Shown: positions 1 to 12,200 of the stretch, piece by piece
Position numbering within the stretch: the stretch's first letter is position 1
Layout: each line of letters opens with the position of its first letter
NCBI GenBank assembly: GCA_949152475.1
Contig: OX424559.1
Coordinates: 16,771,809 to 16,835,808, forward strand
DNA: 64,000 nt
Source of the DNA: Terebella lapidaria
Taxonomy: Eukaryota > Annelida > Polychaeta > Terebellida > Terebellidae
Direction of reading: 5' to 3'
The notes under the pieces: generated by a model
What the model was told of the DNA's origin: nothing
Seen by the model: only the letters and a program-made list of their open reading frames with translations
The model's database searches: none
Program-made: the position numbers and the translations under genes

Positions 1-63
1 CGATATACAGCCGGATAGAATTACGTGCTACATGACATACAAGTATGATTACAAAATACGCAC

Positions 64-717
64 ACTCGACGGCGATGTCTGACGTCTTGGAGTCGTTGCC
101 TGCCGAGTTGCTAGCCGAGCACGTGTATTGACCACTGTCCGAGCGCTGGACCTCCTGAATAATTAGCTTGCTGACCCCCGGCAGTGTGCTGTCAACGGTA
201 ATCCTCGGCTCCGTCTATCAACAACACACGGTTTATCATTACGTATACTCGTTTTTGGAATATTATTTTCATCACGATCATCAGTTAATTTGTTATTATT
301 CTCTAATCGGATGAGACCCCTTGTAGTGACTTATGTTGGGGAAACTTCGTTAAATAGTCACACGTAAGATCTAGATAAACTGTTAGATAAACTAGAGATA
401 AAATACATAAGATGTTCAAATAGTTGGAACAGACATGTATAATTGATAATCTTGTCATTGCTTTATTTGTTCCACTGAGGAAAAAATATTTCATTCAGGC
501 AAATATATATAATTTAATACATTTGAATTTCCTATTTTTATATGCTGTTTTGTATCGTTGTTGTTACTGACCGGTTGCTCGCCCTCTTGGAAGACTGGGT
601 GGCCCAGACGTTGCCAGGTTACCGTCGGCTCGGGGTCCCCACGGACGGAGCAGGTCAAGATAACTGCGGATAGCTCCAGGGGCTGCAGGGAGGGGAGGGG
701 GTCTACCTGGGCCGGTA
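64..717 (-). CDS. Ig domain 4 (exons 572-717 and 64-214)
   Basis: Exon 572-717 follows a pyrimidine-rich acceptor (CCCCCGACAG) and encodes SAVILTCSVRGDPEPTVTWQ, with the B-strand cysteine and core tryptophan. It ends in phase 0 at GTCAGT. Exon 64-214 encodes SKLIIQEVQRSDSGQYTCSA, then SNSAG, the canonical DxGxYxCxAxNxxG end of an I-set domain, and ends in phase 1 at GTGCGT. The phase-1 end predicts another domain exon to the left of the window. Confidence 0.83.
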
Positions 718-3700
718 CTGTCGGGGGGAGGGGGTGTAAATTAGAATCTATTAGCTTGGTATTAACTTTGATTAGTAATCACACGTAAATGTAAGTGACG
801 ATGAGTTTCTCACTACGTGTATATGTGTGTACACTACACACATAGAAAGTCCTAAGCAAAGTAATATTCTCGTTATTAATACTATTTCGATAGCATCAAT
901 TTTATTCGATTCTACATGTACATGTCTTATCATGCAATATGGAATACGTGTCTTCCTTCAAAATGTAATATCTCAGTCAACAAACATTAAAAACAAATTT
1001 GAAATACATGTAATTCATAACTCCTTTTCCACCTTTGTATACATGTATAACTCAAAATACAAGCGAATCGTTACATATATGTACTTATTTAGTACAGTGT
1101 ATACCATGTATGTATACGTATACACGTAGCACCTTGGTGATCACCACGCATAGCACCATGCTGGCACCTACCCAGTACAGTTATTCCAGTGTGCGCCTCG
1201 ACGGTGCCGAGTTCGTTGCTAAGGCGACAGAAGTATTCCCCGCCATCATCTTTGTTCGGGCTCTCGATAACGTACGTGTCGGATTCCTCCCTGAGTTTGA
1301 CCTTGACCTTGGCAAAGTCTCCAGCCTGAAGCTCCTGAAATACATAGCAAGTGAAAAACGTTTTTATTTCTATTATCATATTTACAAGGGAATCTTCCAA
1401 GCTTATGCCTTATCCGACGTAGATGTACATTTATAGTTAACTAATATTTTCTAAAGCCATCCATATACACTGTATTTATCATAAAAAGTGGTCTTTGGTC
1501 ACATGAATTCTCTCGAAAGAAGTTTAATTAAAATTTGGGTCTCTGAAAACGAGCTTCAACTCCATGCTGGTCCTTCATGGTGCTCTTTTCATGCATGTTT
1601 TACTGTATATCTCTGTGGTAACGGTTGCTATGGTTACCTGGAACCACTCGTATTTGGGCGGGGGGTTCGCCGAGCCCCGACATATGATCTCCGCACGACT
1701 GCCTTCGATCAGACTCAAGCTCTCCGGTGGCTTCTGACTCAATATGGGCGCATCTGCGGGACAAATTATTGTAATTCACCGATGTATACACATAGTGATC
1801 GTAGCAAATAATAAATAAATAGATAACTGAATAATTTACGAATGTATACATGTACAATAATGGTAACTATACAATATCGTATTAATTACTAGTGAATAAT
1901 CGCCCACTCACATCTGACATCGAGGGTGATGACTTTGATCTTCAAGTTGCCATGGGAACGAACTTCCGCCTTGCATTCGTACGTCCCGGCATCTTCCGTG
2001 CGTACATTGTACAACCTAAGTCCGCGTGCCTCGTACTGGTAGCGTACGCCATCTGAAGAGTACACAGGTGATAATGTACCGGTACATGCAGCGTACTGGT
2101 AACAAATTAATTTACGTCGTGACAAACCTTGTCTGAAAATTACATATATTTCTACAATTCATATGTTCATACAATAGAGATATCATACTCGTAAACAATA
2201 TTATTCGTACAGCTTTATGTACATGTAGGATACAATTATCATACTGGAATCAAATTTAAATTTGTACAATTTACAACAGTACAAATGATACTGGTGAGAG
2301 AACTTTGTCTTCACAATTCGCATCCACAAAACGAGTTTATTTTTACACAATAGTATATCATACTCTCTAAAAAAAATCATTCCATAACAGAAATCTTACG
2401 CGGAAATCATATTGATGTAGTACCTGAGATGATGTGTTTACGGTTGACGCGCCAGGAGATGGTCGGCTGAGGTCGGCCTGTCGCGGTACACTCCAGCAGC
2501 GGGCTGTCCCCGACCTCGACTTGTACCACACTCGGGCTCTCCCGGATTGTAATGTCCTCTGTGAAGACACGTTTGACAGGATAAAACATTTTGTTCGGTA
2601 CAAATCTAGACTAGTGTGCCGTGCGTGTATTTCATGTTATTCGGGTTGTCTACACAATAATATCAAGCTCAAAACTGACGTTTTTCAACACCGATTTTTT
2701 CAACACTGAAACAAAGCCAATGCTTCACAAACAATCTATGATCCAAATTCGTATTTTTGCTTGCAAGATTAACTGAACTCCCACGACTCGTCTTACCGTA
2801 TATCTCGAGCTGGACGTCCACACTGAGTGTTGTCCCGTTGATGACACACTCGCACGTGTAAAGTCCTGCGTCGCCCGCCTCCACCCGAGAGATATACAGT
2901 TTGTGAGTGAGCATCGAGTTTCGCTCAACGTGTAACCTACATGTAGGGGCGCAAACAAGTACATGTAAATGGTAATATTTCATAATTTTGTGTGTTAAAA
3001 CGTTGGCAGCCTACCCTATAATGATTTTCAGCCATACCAGCCCTGAATCTGATCAAGAGACTGAGGCGAAACTTCATCTTTAATATTGTGGCCGACAAGA
3101 TTTGTACCAACTGTTTTTTTTTTTAATCAGAAAACACATTGAAAGCCAGTCTACGTGTACATGTAGGCCTATATCCTCTTTTCGAAGCACTGAGGGAAGC
3201 AAGTATCGACTTATTTGCCAAATTGTTCTCGGATTCATACTAAAGTATCGGATAATGTTCACAGGATAACTGCCGAAAAACAGTCGAGAAACATGAGAAC
3301 TTTCGGATAATCGAAATTTCGGTTAATCGGGTATTGCGGATGATCGAGTTGCCCCTGTACCTGCCGCTGTTGCTGGTGACGCTGTCTCCACTCGGTGTCT
3401 GCCAGAACATGATCGGTCGCTCCTCCCCGCTGTACTCCTCGACTGCACACGTGAAGATCGTCCCCCCGCCCAGGGGCCTGACGTGGGTGCCATCAGAAAT
3501 CGGGTAAATCGCCAGGCGCTGGCACACTGCAATATTTATAACACGCTGCAAGTTAATCTCAAATTCTGATATTAGGCTTACGTGTAATTGAGTGTGTTAT
3601 GTGTTGAGCGTGCTGGAAGTTCACACAAATAAGATGTTCAAGGCTTATGAAAATTATAGAAATGATATCTTGTACGTGTGAATGTGTTCGTCCTTTATAA

Positions 3701-6700
3701 TTACAAATGCGTGTTTTACGATGCGTGTTCACGTTTATGTATACTCGGTAACTCAAAATAAATTAAGTTGCATTTATTACATGCGTATAGTTGTTTGTTC
3801 AGTACAAATACAGGTAGACGATTTGGGTTTAGAAATACACAATACAGGCTCCGCCAAAAAAGGCAATTGTACACCCAATGGCTCAAGCGTATCCCAAGCC
3901 AGTCGTTCTATAGGCTCCCAACAAAACTGAAACAACGGTCATGCAGAAACCAAGGCCGTTCCCACCTTTATCACACAATAATTGAACGATAAATCCCTGG
4001 TCATTCAGACCCCTGAATTGCCATATGGGGGCCAATTCATAGCTCGTTGAGATCGTGCGATTGGTCCTGCGATATTGGGGAACCGCTATCTGGTCTCAGA
4101 GCACACAAATGGCCCCGCGAACATCGTGAACGATGTTATCACAAGCTATGCTGGGACCCAGGCAAGGTCGCGTCTGATGTAGATACAGCTACGGAACACA
4201 TACACGATGTAAAACATGACCATGCGGGGACTATCTTGTGTGTATATATGCAAATGCGTGTACCCCTAAAATGGTTCAGAAATATTAAGAGTTCGTTTGG
4301 TTGGTTGGGTTTCACGAACCAGAAATGTAGGCCTACATGTACGAGTAGGCTGCAATCATTTGCAATTCCGAGAGGATTTTTTTTCCTTTCCAAAAAGGCT
4401 GATATTTGATTGAGGGAAGCAACCATTCTCTATTGAGCGCGAACCAACTCGAACAGTTTGCTCTTGTTCCTCTTGGTATAGAGATCTTTATGTTCTTATT
4501 TTGGAATGGACACCAAAAGCCTTTTCGAAGGTTTCCTCTCCTATGACAACATGTTGGCAACCATAAGTATTACTTCCTTGAGAACTGCTCTTTCTTGCGA
4601 CGTGACCTGTCAACCCCGTTTCCCAGCCCATACCCCACCCCCTCCGCTCTCTCCCACTCTCCCCGCGTGATGACTCATGCTCAATACTGCTCCCGGAGCC
4701 CTCTCTGGGGGCTCAAACTTGGCCGGGATGCAGGCAATGCGAGACTCTTGCATTGGGCCGCGGCATTAGCGGGAGACATTTGCATGCCACCCCGGTCAGT
4801 CGGCGCCTTATTGCCCAGGCTATGACTCCATCGGCCGCTGTATTTCATGTGTAACATTCGCTGGATTTTCTTTCATTGTCCCATTTACATAACAATGTAT
4901 TGCGAACGCCTGTTTTTCCAAGTCCATTATATTTCAACGAGCATGCAAGTCAGAATACTACCGATTGTTGTCCCAAACGAAAACAATTCGGGATGCTGTT
5001 CACGGATAATGTACTGTACAAATAATAACATAAAAAGTGCAATTAAAATGAATAATATTCTGGCCATGTCAGTTGCGTTTCTATGCTGAAAAAAAAACAT
5101 GGACAATGGGAGACCGAAAAAAAAATGAACAGATTGCGTCCGGGATTTGCAACTCCATTTAAGTCCAGAAACAAAGAGCAAGTCTAAATTGTTGCCAGTG
5201 ATCTATTTGCTCGCCACGTGCGGACTGCGCAATCATAGCCAGGCTGTGTTTTATCCTCCATCAAACAAGGGTGTCTCTCTGTAAATGTTTACTTATGATT
5301 AGGTGAGGCCCGAGGACCATCGATCCGCCATAGTATAGAGACCCATGTCGTCAGTGGCTGATAGCTAGCATTTCCATAGACAGGCTGCCATGTTAACTCG
5401 GGTCGTGAACTTTGTTAAAGGACGGAACAATTTTATGATTTTTTTGTGTGTGTAAAACATGAACTATTTGTGGTTGTACAATGTACATGTGTGTATCAAA
5501 CCATAACCATGTAAAACAATATAAGGGCCAACTACGTGTATCAAGTTTTGGTGGTATTTGAGACACATCCATAGAGGTGCCAGTTGTGTCATGGTGTAAA
5601 ATTAAATCTAGATATTAAATGTTATCACACAATCTTATATGTCAATCGGTACTGATAAACAAAAACCAGAGAATCACTGTTCTAATGTTCAGATACGTTC
5701 TGTCAAAATTTGTTTCGCAGACTAATGAAAATCTAGAAACCCTCTAAGCAGTCAAGGTGACCTCACATCACAGTAATCAGGTAATACAAGGCCCATATCC
5801 GTTGGTCTTGTGAGAGTTCGCCTCAATTACGGGTTAATTACATGTGTGTTGTATGGTTTCTCTAATGTAAACATTCTGTAGGACTTGGAAGATAACAGAA
5901 GAGAAAACAAAAAAGGTCATGATTGAGGTCAGCGGTTGTAGGTTTTCTGAATGTCACCATGTATGAAAGTGTGGTTGACTTAAATTTCAGTGAGACTACA
6001 TTGTACATGTGTTTTGCACAATAGATATGGAGTATATGTAAATACTGCAGCAGCTGCATGTACAGTAAATACGGGAATTATTAATGTTCGTTCATTTAAC
6101 TTTTTCTAGCCTTTTGTTTAAACGCTAATATTAGTGGACGCTTATAGAATATTGTTAATGTGTTAAACACAACATATGATGACAAGATAAAAACGCTAGG
6201 TTGAAAGGTCCCTAATATACCAGCACAACTAGAAATGCTAAATATAACGGAGCTACCGGGGTTTTCCGTAATATGGCCCTGGGCGATCTTTAGGAAAACC
6301 CGTTTTCCACCAATACATCGCCAAAATACTGAATATATGACGGATATACATGTATGTTTAGTTTTGAAATGCATGCCTATATCAGAGAAACATCAGACAA
6401 TAGAACAAGAAATCTCACCGATTGATAAAGATTGCGCATCGGTGCCTCTAATATGAAAATATACACACCTCGGTATTACTTTTCAATTATTCCAGTTACA
6501 TATTTCGTTCACACGAAATATTATAGTACAAGGAATACCTGTATATAAAGTCTAGGCCTATAGTATACTGTTTTTACTTGAAACTTTCCGCGGTGCAAGT
6601 TACTCCTCACATTGAATTGAGATTTTGACGCCCCTATTTCAAGCCAATAAGCGTAACAGTCACCCCGTTGTGATTTTGTCGCCCCTGTGACAGTTTCATG

Positions 6701-9297
6701 ATGTAAAAACTTGAACCATGTTTAATGGAATACATCCATGTTCAATACATCGTTTACATTTCCATCGAAAATACTTTTTATAAAAAATCACTTCACCAAA
6801 AATTTTTAAAAAATAAATCCGAATTATCGCCCATGGGTCATCTTTTGGGATTATTTCCCGAAAGATGGCCCATGGGCCATAAATCGGGTGGGCCATATTA
6901 CGGGAAACCCCGGTAATATTTCAGGGTTCAGAGTATGCTACAGGTACCTACGTCACTTGCATTGTAACTTGCAAACATCAGTATCTGTGTACAGATCATT
7001 ACAGTAACCCCAAAAAGCATGTTGGTTACCATGTAGTTGAATTCTTATTCCCATGGATTATTCCCATGGATGTTCTATGCATGGATCATTCTACACTGCT
7101 TGGCTATTAACCTTGTTTATCGAGGATATGAGAGATGTGGCCAGCCACAGACACCCTTGCAATACTCTTCATGCTGTTTATAAAGTGCTTGAATGTTATT
7201 TCACAAAATCATATTGATTCGCACGTTCCCAATTACATAGCCATTTTACTTCGAAAAAATGAACTGTAAATTGTACATGTACACATTATTCAGATTCCAA
7301 CCTACATGTGAAATAATGTCGTAAACTCTAGATATAACTGTATAATGCAACTTCTCTGTCCAAACTCTAGGACATGTGTAGGTCTTATCATTACATGTTT
7401 TATTACATGTATATGAAAGACATGGCTCAAAAGTTGAGATATGTCAATATTCGGCTCAATATTCACAAGGAGATTACGTATGCAAGTTAGCCGTGGGAGG
7501 ACAGGTCTCATGGCACTCAATGTCCTGATATTATGCACAAGTTGTTATGGTACGCTGAAAATATTAACGCGATTGCTACATTGAACATGATCAAGAATTA
7601 TCGACCCTGATAACATAAGGCCTTTGATGTTCCGTCAAAGTGACAATGTCATCAATTATAGAGATCGTTAATGAATATTATGTGACTGATTGTTAGAACA
7701 GACCACTTCTGTATGCACGATCTAACCCTGAGTGGTTTACCGGTATTGATATTCAATGAATGGACAAAGTCAATACCGCTGAGATGGACATGTTCATGGC
7801 TACCAGTAATAATATTACCTATAACAATTTTTACACAACATGTATTGTGTATTGATCATGCTTTATGAGGTATGTACATGTACTTGTACATGTCCATAGC
7901 TTTACTGATTGAATCCAGAAGCCTATAATTAGTTATCTATACAAACAAAAGACGCCACAATGATATTATGGGTATAGATCTACATGTATATTATGACTCA
8001 ATCATACATGTAATTTACAATTGCAGTGATAATTAAATTTTCTTCACCTAAACAGTCTGTCTGTTTTTGTGATTGTTCATTTTTTGTCGGCGAACAATTC
8101 CAGTCTTTCAGTATTTGAGGATGCTGAGGGCATTGTGTTATCAGATAAGCGGCTCAATGCTAACAATGGAGACTTCAAGCGTCAAATTGCCAGACTTTTG
8201 TCCCGATGTTTAGTTGCCCCGTGTGTGGGAGCCGGTTGAAGAGCCAGATATTTTCACCATAATGTGTCTTGATTCTTTCGACAATTGAATAATCCTAGGT
8301 GAGTGTTGTTTGACTCGACGTGGTTGGGTTTTTAAGGTATTAAAGTATGGTGAAGTCTTTAAAACAATGTTTAGTATCAAAGAGCTATTTAGTGAAACAT
8401 AAAACAATTTGCACGGGTTTCAAGATTGCCAGAGATTTACTAATTACCGCATCTGTAGTGCGAATGCGGATATGAAGTGTTCGAATGAACATATGCGAGA
8501 TATGTACAATGGAAGTCTATTCATAGAAGTCGCAAAACTAACATTTGTTGAAAAGATACACGTATATATAGCCTACGTGTATTACTTTTAAAAAACACAC
8601 ACACATTTTTACAAAACATTCATGTGAGATTGCCCCAATATGGATAGGAAGTCGACCTTGATTCAATCAAAATGTTTTTCATTGTAATGTTAACTCTCCA
8701 TTATCCATTGTTATCAGAGCCAGACAAAGACCCGATCTCGTTGACAAAAGGGCGGATCTCAACCGCGGTAATTTATTCTCCCCACGTGCCATTAATTGTG
8801 AACATGCGCAATACTGGCGCCATGCCCCAATGGTCCCGTTGGTTACAATGGCGACGAACGATACGTGTACTGACTGGGGTAGCAGTTTCCAAGGTTACAT
8901 TGTCACTCAGCGATGCGGCTGTACATGTAATATGCAGTATACTGTGTGTATTTTAATGTTGCGAATGTGGTTAACCAGAATAATGTACTACATATAACAG
9001 TCTACATGTATAAGAATTGCATGATTATCACAATATATTATCTGAAATTATGAGATACATATAGACAAGAATGACACGGGGAATTCCAATAACATAAATA
9101 TAAACCTAAAGAAATAACATATCAAAATATAATAATATCATTAATCTAATAAAGAAAAGTACCAAAGTGGTGGAAAATAAAGACAGCACGATCTACAGTC
9201 ACAGACGAACCCATATCGAGGCATTGTCATAGTTACCTGTGCTACTGAGCTGGGTGATCAACGTCACACACGTGACGAGAACCGGTAGTGAACCCAT
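64..9297 (-). CDS. NCAM/fasciclin-2-like Ig-domain cell adhesion protein, 5' part (partial)
   Basis: Nine coding exons on the minus strand, in coding order: 9237-9297, 3361-3526, 2797-2936, 2424-2558, 1912-2052, 1638-1753, 1172-1334, 572-717, 64-214. Each has GT/AG borders and the phases agree throughout (1,2,1,1,1,0,1,0,1), giving about 406 residues before the gene leaves the window. The product is a signal peptide followed by four Ig domains, each with its Cys-Trp-Cys core. Two exons per Ig domain with phase-1 domain borders is the NCAM-type arrangement, and the second domain (YECKAE followed by a long G strand) resembles NCAM Ig2. The family mediates cell-surface adhesion, typically in neural tissue. 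The later domains (more Ig, FN3, membrane anchor) would lie to the left. Other Ig-CAMs such as contactin or hemicentin-like proteins are possible; the Ig-CAM call is secure, the subfamily is inferred. Confidence 0.88.
1172..1753 (-). CDS. Ig domain 3 (exons 1638-1753 and 1172-1334)
   Basis: Exon 1638-1753 reads PPESLSLIEGSRAEIICRGS, then NPPPKYEWFQ, an I-set A-to-C stretch, and ends in phase 0 at a GTAACC donor. Exon 1172-1334 begins after TATTTCAG and carries the F-strand signature DDGGEYFCRLSNELG; it ends in phase 1 at GTAGGT. The start is ambiguous by five codons because a second AG lies inside the exon (after ELQ). The upstream AG was chosen because it keeps the usual spacing between the tryptophan and the E strand. 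Confidence 0.83.
1912..2558 (-). CDS. Ig domain 2 (exons 2424-2558 and 1912-2052)
   Basis: Exon 2424-2558 holds the A and B strands, with SVVQVEVGDSPLLECTATG and then the core TISWRV. Exon 1912-2052 holds the E to G strands, LRLYNVRTEDAGTYECKAEV followed by a long basic G-strand region. Both borders are phase 1: the donors are GTACTA after 2424 and GTGAGT after 1912, and the acceptors are TTCACAG and TCTTCAG. The EGT/AGTYxCxx...G strand layout resembles NCAM Ig2, which is one reason for favouring that family. Confidence 0.85.
2797..3526 (-). CDS. Ig domain 1 (exons 3361-3526 and 2797-2936)
   Basis: The first exon carries the B-strand cysteine (TIFTCAVEE) and the core tryptophan (IMFWQTPSG). 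The second carries the F-strand motif DAGLYTCECV. The acceptor ATTGCAG lies before 3526, and the donor GTACAG after 3361 leaves phase 2. The acceptor before 2936 (CATGTAG) supplies the missing base, and the donor GTAAGA follows 2797. The 424 bp intron has no coding features. The loop between the two exons contains an N-glycosylation sequon (NGT) after the F strand. This is the membrane-distal domain, which in NCAM takes part in homophilic contacts. Confidence 0.85.
4595..4850. promoter_or_regulatory. Candidate intronic regulatory island
   Basis: A GC-richer block inside the first intron, flanked by AT-rich DNA. It contains a perfect POU octamer ATTTGCAT at 4778-4785 and an AP-1-type TGACTCA near 4671. 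Neither strand has a spliced coding signal. The composition and motifs suggest an enhancer, but this is only inference. Confidence 0.25.
6256..6913. mobile_element. MITE-like element with TA flanks
   Basis: The ends are inverted copies of each other: CCGGGGTTTTCCGTAATATG at the left and CCGGGGTTTCCCGTAATATG read inward from the right, followed on both sides by GCCC. Both ends are bordered by TA (6254-6255 and 6914-6915), the target duplication of Tc1/mariner-type elements. The 658 bp interior has no transposase-sized frame, so this looks like a non-autonomous derivative. A second pair of inverted matches (GCCCATGGGTCATC and GCCCATGGGCCATC) lies just inside the right end. Confidence 0.6.
9237..9297 (-). 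CDS. Signal-peptide exon of the Ig cell adhesion gene
   Basis: The start codon is at 9295-9297 in good context (CCAAG before ATGG). It opens a 20-codon stretch beginning MGSLPVLVTCVTLITQLSST, a short hydrophobic core typical of a secretory signal peptide. The donor GTAACT at 9236-9231 leaves one base of a split codon (phase 1), and the next exon at 3526 begins with the two missing bases. No other ATG-led hydrophobic stretch with a compatible donor was found upstream of the Ig exons. The signal peptide targets the protein to the secretory pathway. A non-coding 5' exon further right cannot be excluded. Confidence 0.8.
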
Positions 9298-12200
9298 CTT
9301 GGCAAGCTGCCAACGGAAGCCCGCAATTCTTCCGGCTTGTGAAGCAGTTGAGTATTGGCTTCTAGGCGTTCATCTCAAATATATATCCGAAATATCCAGA
9401 CACTGTGGGCTATAACTGGGAAATATCCAAACGGTTATTCCAACGTGTTCGTATCCGAGTTGAATTCACTTATTGGAAAAATATCCTAGAAATCGTTTCA
9501 TGGTTCGATTGATCTGAAAAATAAAGGTAAGCAGAGAATTGCCATTAAACATTTGTTTTTGTATGGCTATGCACGATTAATTCGCTATAGATTGTCGTAT
9601 CTCTCATTGATAGTACAAGTTCAGTAAGTACACAAACTGTCCGCACTGATCCAAACACGGCTATCATACAATGGCCGAGGGTTTTTGTTTAAACACAAAA
9701 CCATGTCACATGGCAGTTATGGCTCACAATTCATAACGCACATACAAGGTCTTCTTTTTGCCCACATAAACACATAAAATCCCTAATGCCTATATCTATC
9801 GAAGCGTATATCCATGCATTGACAACGTCCATATAGTTACCCCTTGACGATATAGTGTACGTGTGTCCTATGCCTGCGATGATATTGAGAATACACAGGT
9901 ATATGGATAATGATCTTACCAAAAACAAAACTCGGATCGATCGATATTTATGTACTATTGGTCGGTGATTATCAGGCGGGACATCGCTCACTCACTTACT
10001 ACATACCGACGACTAAACTTTCACGATATAAATATCGACATTTCATGGCGCCTTTGCATGGTACTTCTGAAGGTCAGATGTTAGAATATAGCAATTGCAA
10101 TGTGAAAGCTGCAACATTTTTAGCAATAGATCGAGTGTTGATTGATCTACTTCACTATATGTATGGCACGTCAGTGTTTGAGACATTATTCAATAAAATC
10201 GATAGTGAAACCCCGTTCTAGTATTGATGTACATGTACGAGAATTCTTCGCATGTTTATTGGGTCGAAGATGTGCTCTGTCACATTGGGTGGTCTTTGTA
10301 TACAGGAATATATACTAGTTTTGCAATTGAAACACTTACTCGTTCTATTTACTATTAATAACACGACTTCACAGAATTGAAAAACGAAAGTTCAATATGA
10401 GCAACCAACTCGAAACATTCTCATAACAACACACACACACAAACTGTTGACTGAACCTGTAAAACCATTACATTGTTTTATATTTCTCGAGCTCTAATAA
10501 GAAAAATGAAACGATTGTGTGTGAATTTACGGTTTTACCTGCTGAGCGATGTTTAGATGACACTCTTTATCCAGTCTCAAGTAATCTGAAGTGGTCATCA
10601 AATATGTCCAAGAGACATGTCCTGTACGATGTCTTACAACTCTTGTTCACAGCTCAAGATGTACAGGTGCAGGTCAACTCGGTACTGAGTTAGATTGATC
10701 GTCCAGGCGAAATCTGTAGAGGAAATATAAATTTTCTACATGTACACAATATTTATCAAACAGTTAGAAGAAATATGTATAGGTACAAAAAAAATTATCC
10801 GTCCCTGTACATGTACATACATAGGTATACTTGTATTACTGTACTTATGCACATAATTATCAAAGTCCCAGTCGCGTCATTATCATGGTCGATTTTAGGA
10901 TTTTAATTCGCACGGTAGCAAAACACTTTTGTCTGGTTTTATGTCACTTTAAATGTCACTCTGTCTGTTGTATCAAAAGTACTTGTACGTGTATGCCACA
11001 CAAAGCACGTCTGGAAACTCCATGGAGCTTGATCTTGTGACGACATTTATGTACAGTAGACAAACACTTATATTATAGGGGCTTGGCTGGCTGTCGGGGC
11101 GAGAGAGGGCTGGGCATAGGGTATGGGGGGGGGGGGGTGCAGTGGTCTACAAGCACCTAATACGTTATATCTAAATGGTACTTATGTTGGCAGTGATTTG
11201 ATGTTAACATCTTAATCTGATGTGTCGGTAATGTGTCTCACATGAACATCTGCACAATTGTGTTGACTCTTCAGCAAGAGCGTCGGCGTTCTTATCTGAT
11301 TTGAGATTTCTTATCAAGAAGAACGAATCATAGATGTACGCATTTGAAATGAAATTCTAGCAATGAAATGTTAGCAATAGCATAATCGTGACTCAATGAA
11401 ACCGTACAACTACACATACTTGTGTGAATACAGGTAGTAAATGCGACTGCAACTGGCCTGCATCTAAATATGCAGGGTTTACCCAATTAATAGAGCACAC
11501 AAAGGGCCACGCTGCCAACAAGAATAGCGTCAATAACCGTATTACTCGCCTTGCTCGCAAAAAATGAACGCCACAAAATGGGCCAACAAGAATGGATTCT
11601 AAAAGTCGGAAGCTATTTGCTGGCTGCTTGTTGTAGGAATGATCGCGAAGAAAAAGCTCATTTTAGACCCGTTCTTATGTGGTCAAGTGCTAGTATTGTC
11701 TGGGTCTTATTGTCTGACAGCATAGTCAACATTACTGGCAGGAGCACGGGGCTTATTTTTCGTCGAAGATATCATGGCCATGAAATGGATGCAGTGCGTT
11801 TACAGAATAGCTTATACGTGTATTAGTACTGATGTCAGTAAATTACCAGTCGATGCAATGTATTACATGTACATGCAATGGTGTGTCTGTGGTTTGGGGC
11901 AACTGATTTCCCAATGGAATTTTGTAAACGGCAATAAACAGGTGTATTATTGTCATTGTAAATGTTGTCTTCTTCATTCTGGTCCAGTTAGTAATAGGCC
12001 ATGGCCACCTCCCCCACCCCACCCCTACCCCGCGACAAATCCCTGGATCCATCCATGGGTACACATACATACATTTACTTGTATGTTCTGTATAGTGAAA
12101 GTAGTCTTAGTACATGTATTATATCTAAGAATAATGACAGATAAGATCGGTTCTCACTATGACGGGGCAAATGTTCTTTGCAGTGCTGCACGTGTTCCTT

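Larger units (their letters stand above)
3527..9236 (-). other. First intron of the Ig adhesion gene
   Basis: A 5.7 kb intron with no convincing exon on either strand. It contains a MITE-like element at 6256-6913, a GC-richer island near 4600-4850 with octamer and AP-1-type motifs, and a second island near 8700-8900. The rest is AT-rich and scattered with TACATGTA palindromes. Large first introns of adhesion genes often hold enhancers, but nothing here proves that. Confidence 0.6.

Noticed and set aside
9298..9560. Bidirectional promoter for the Ig gene with a plus-strand partner
   Set aside because: No coding exon was found on the plus strand to the right, so there is no evidence for a partner gene.
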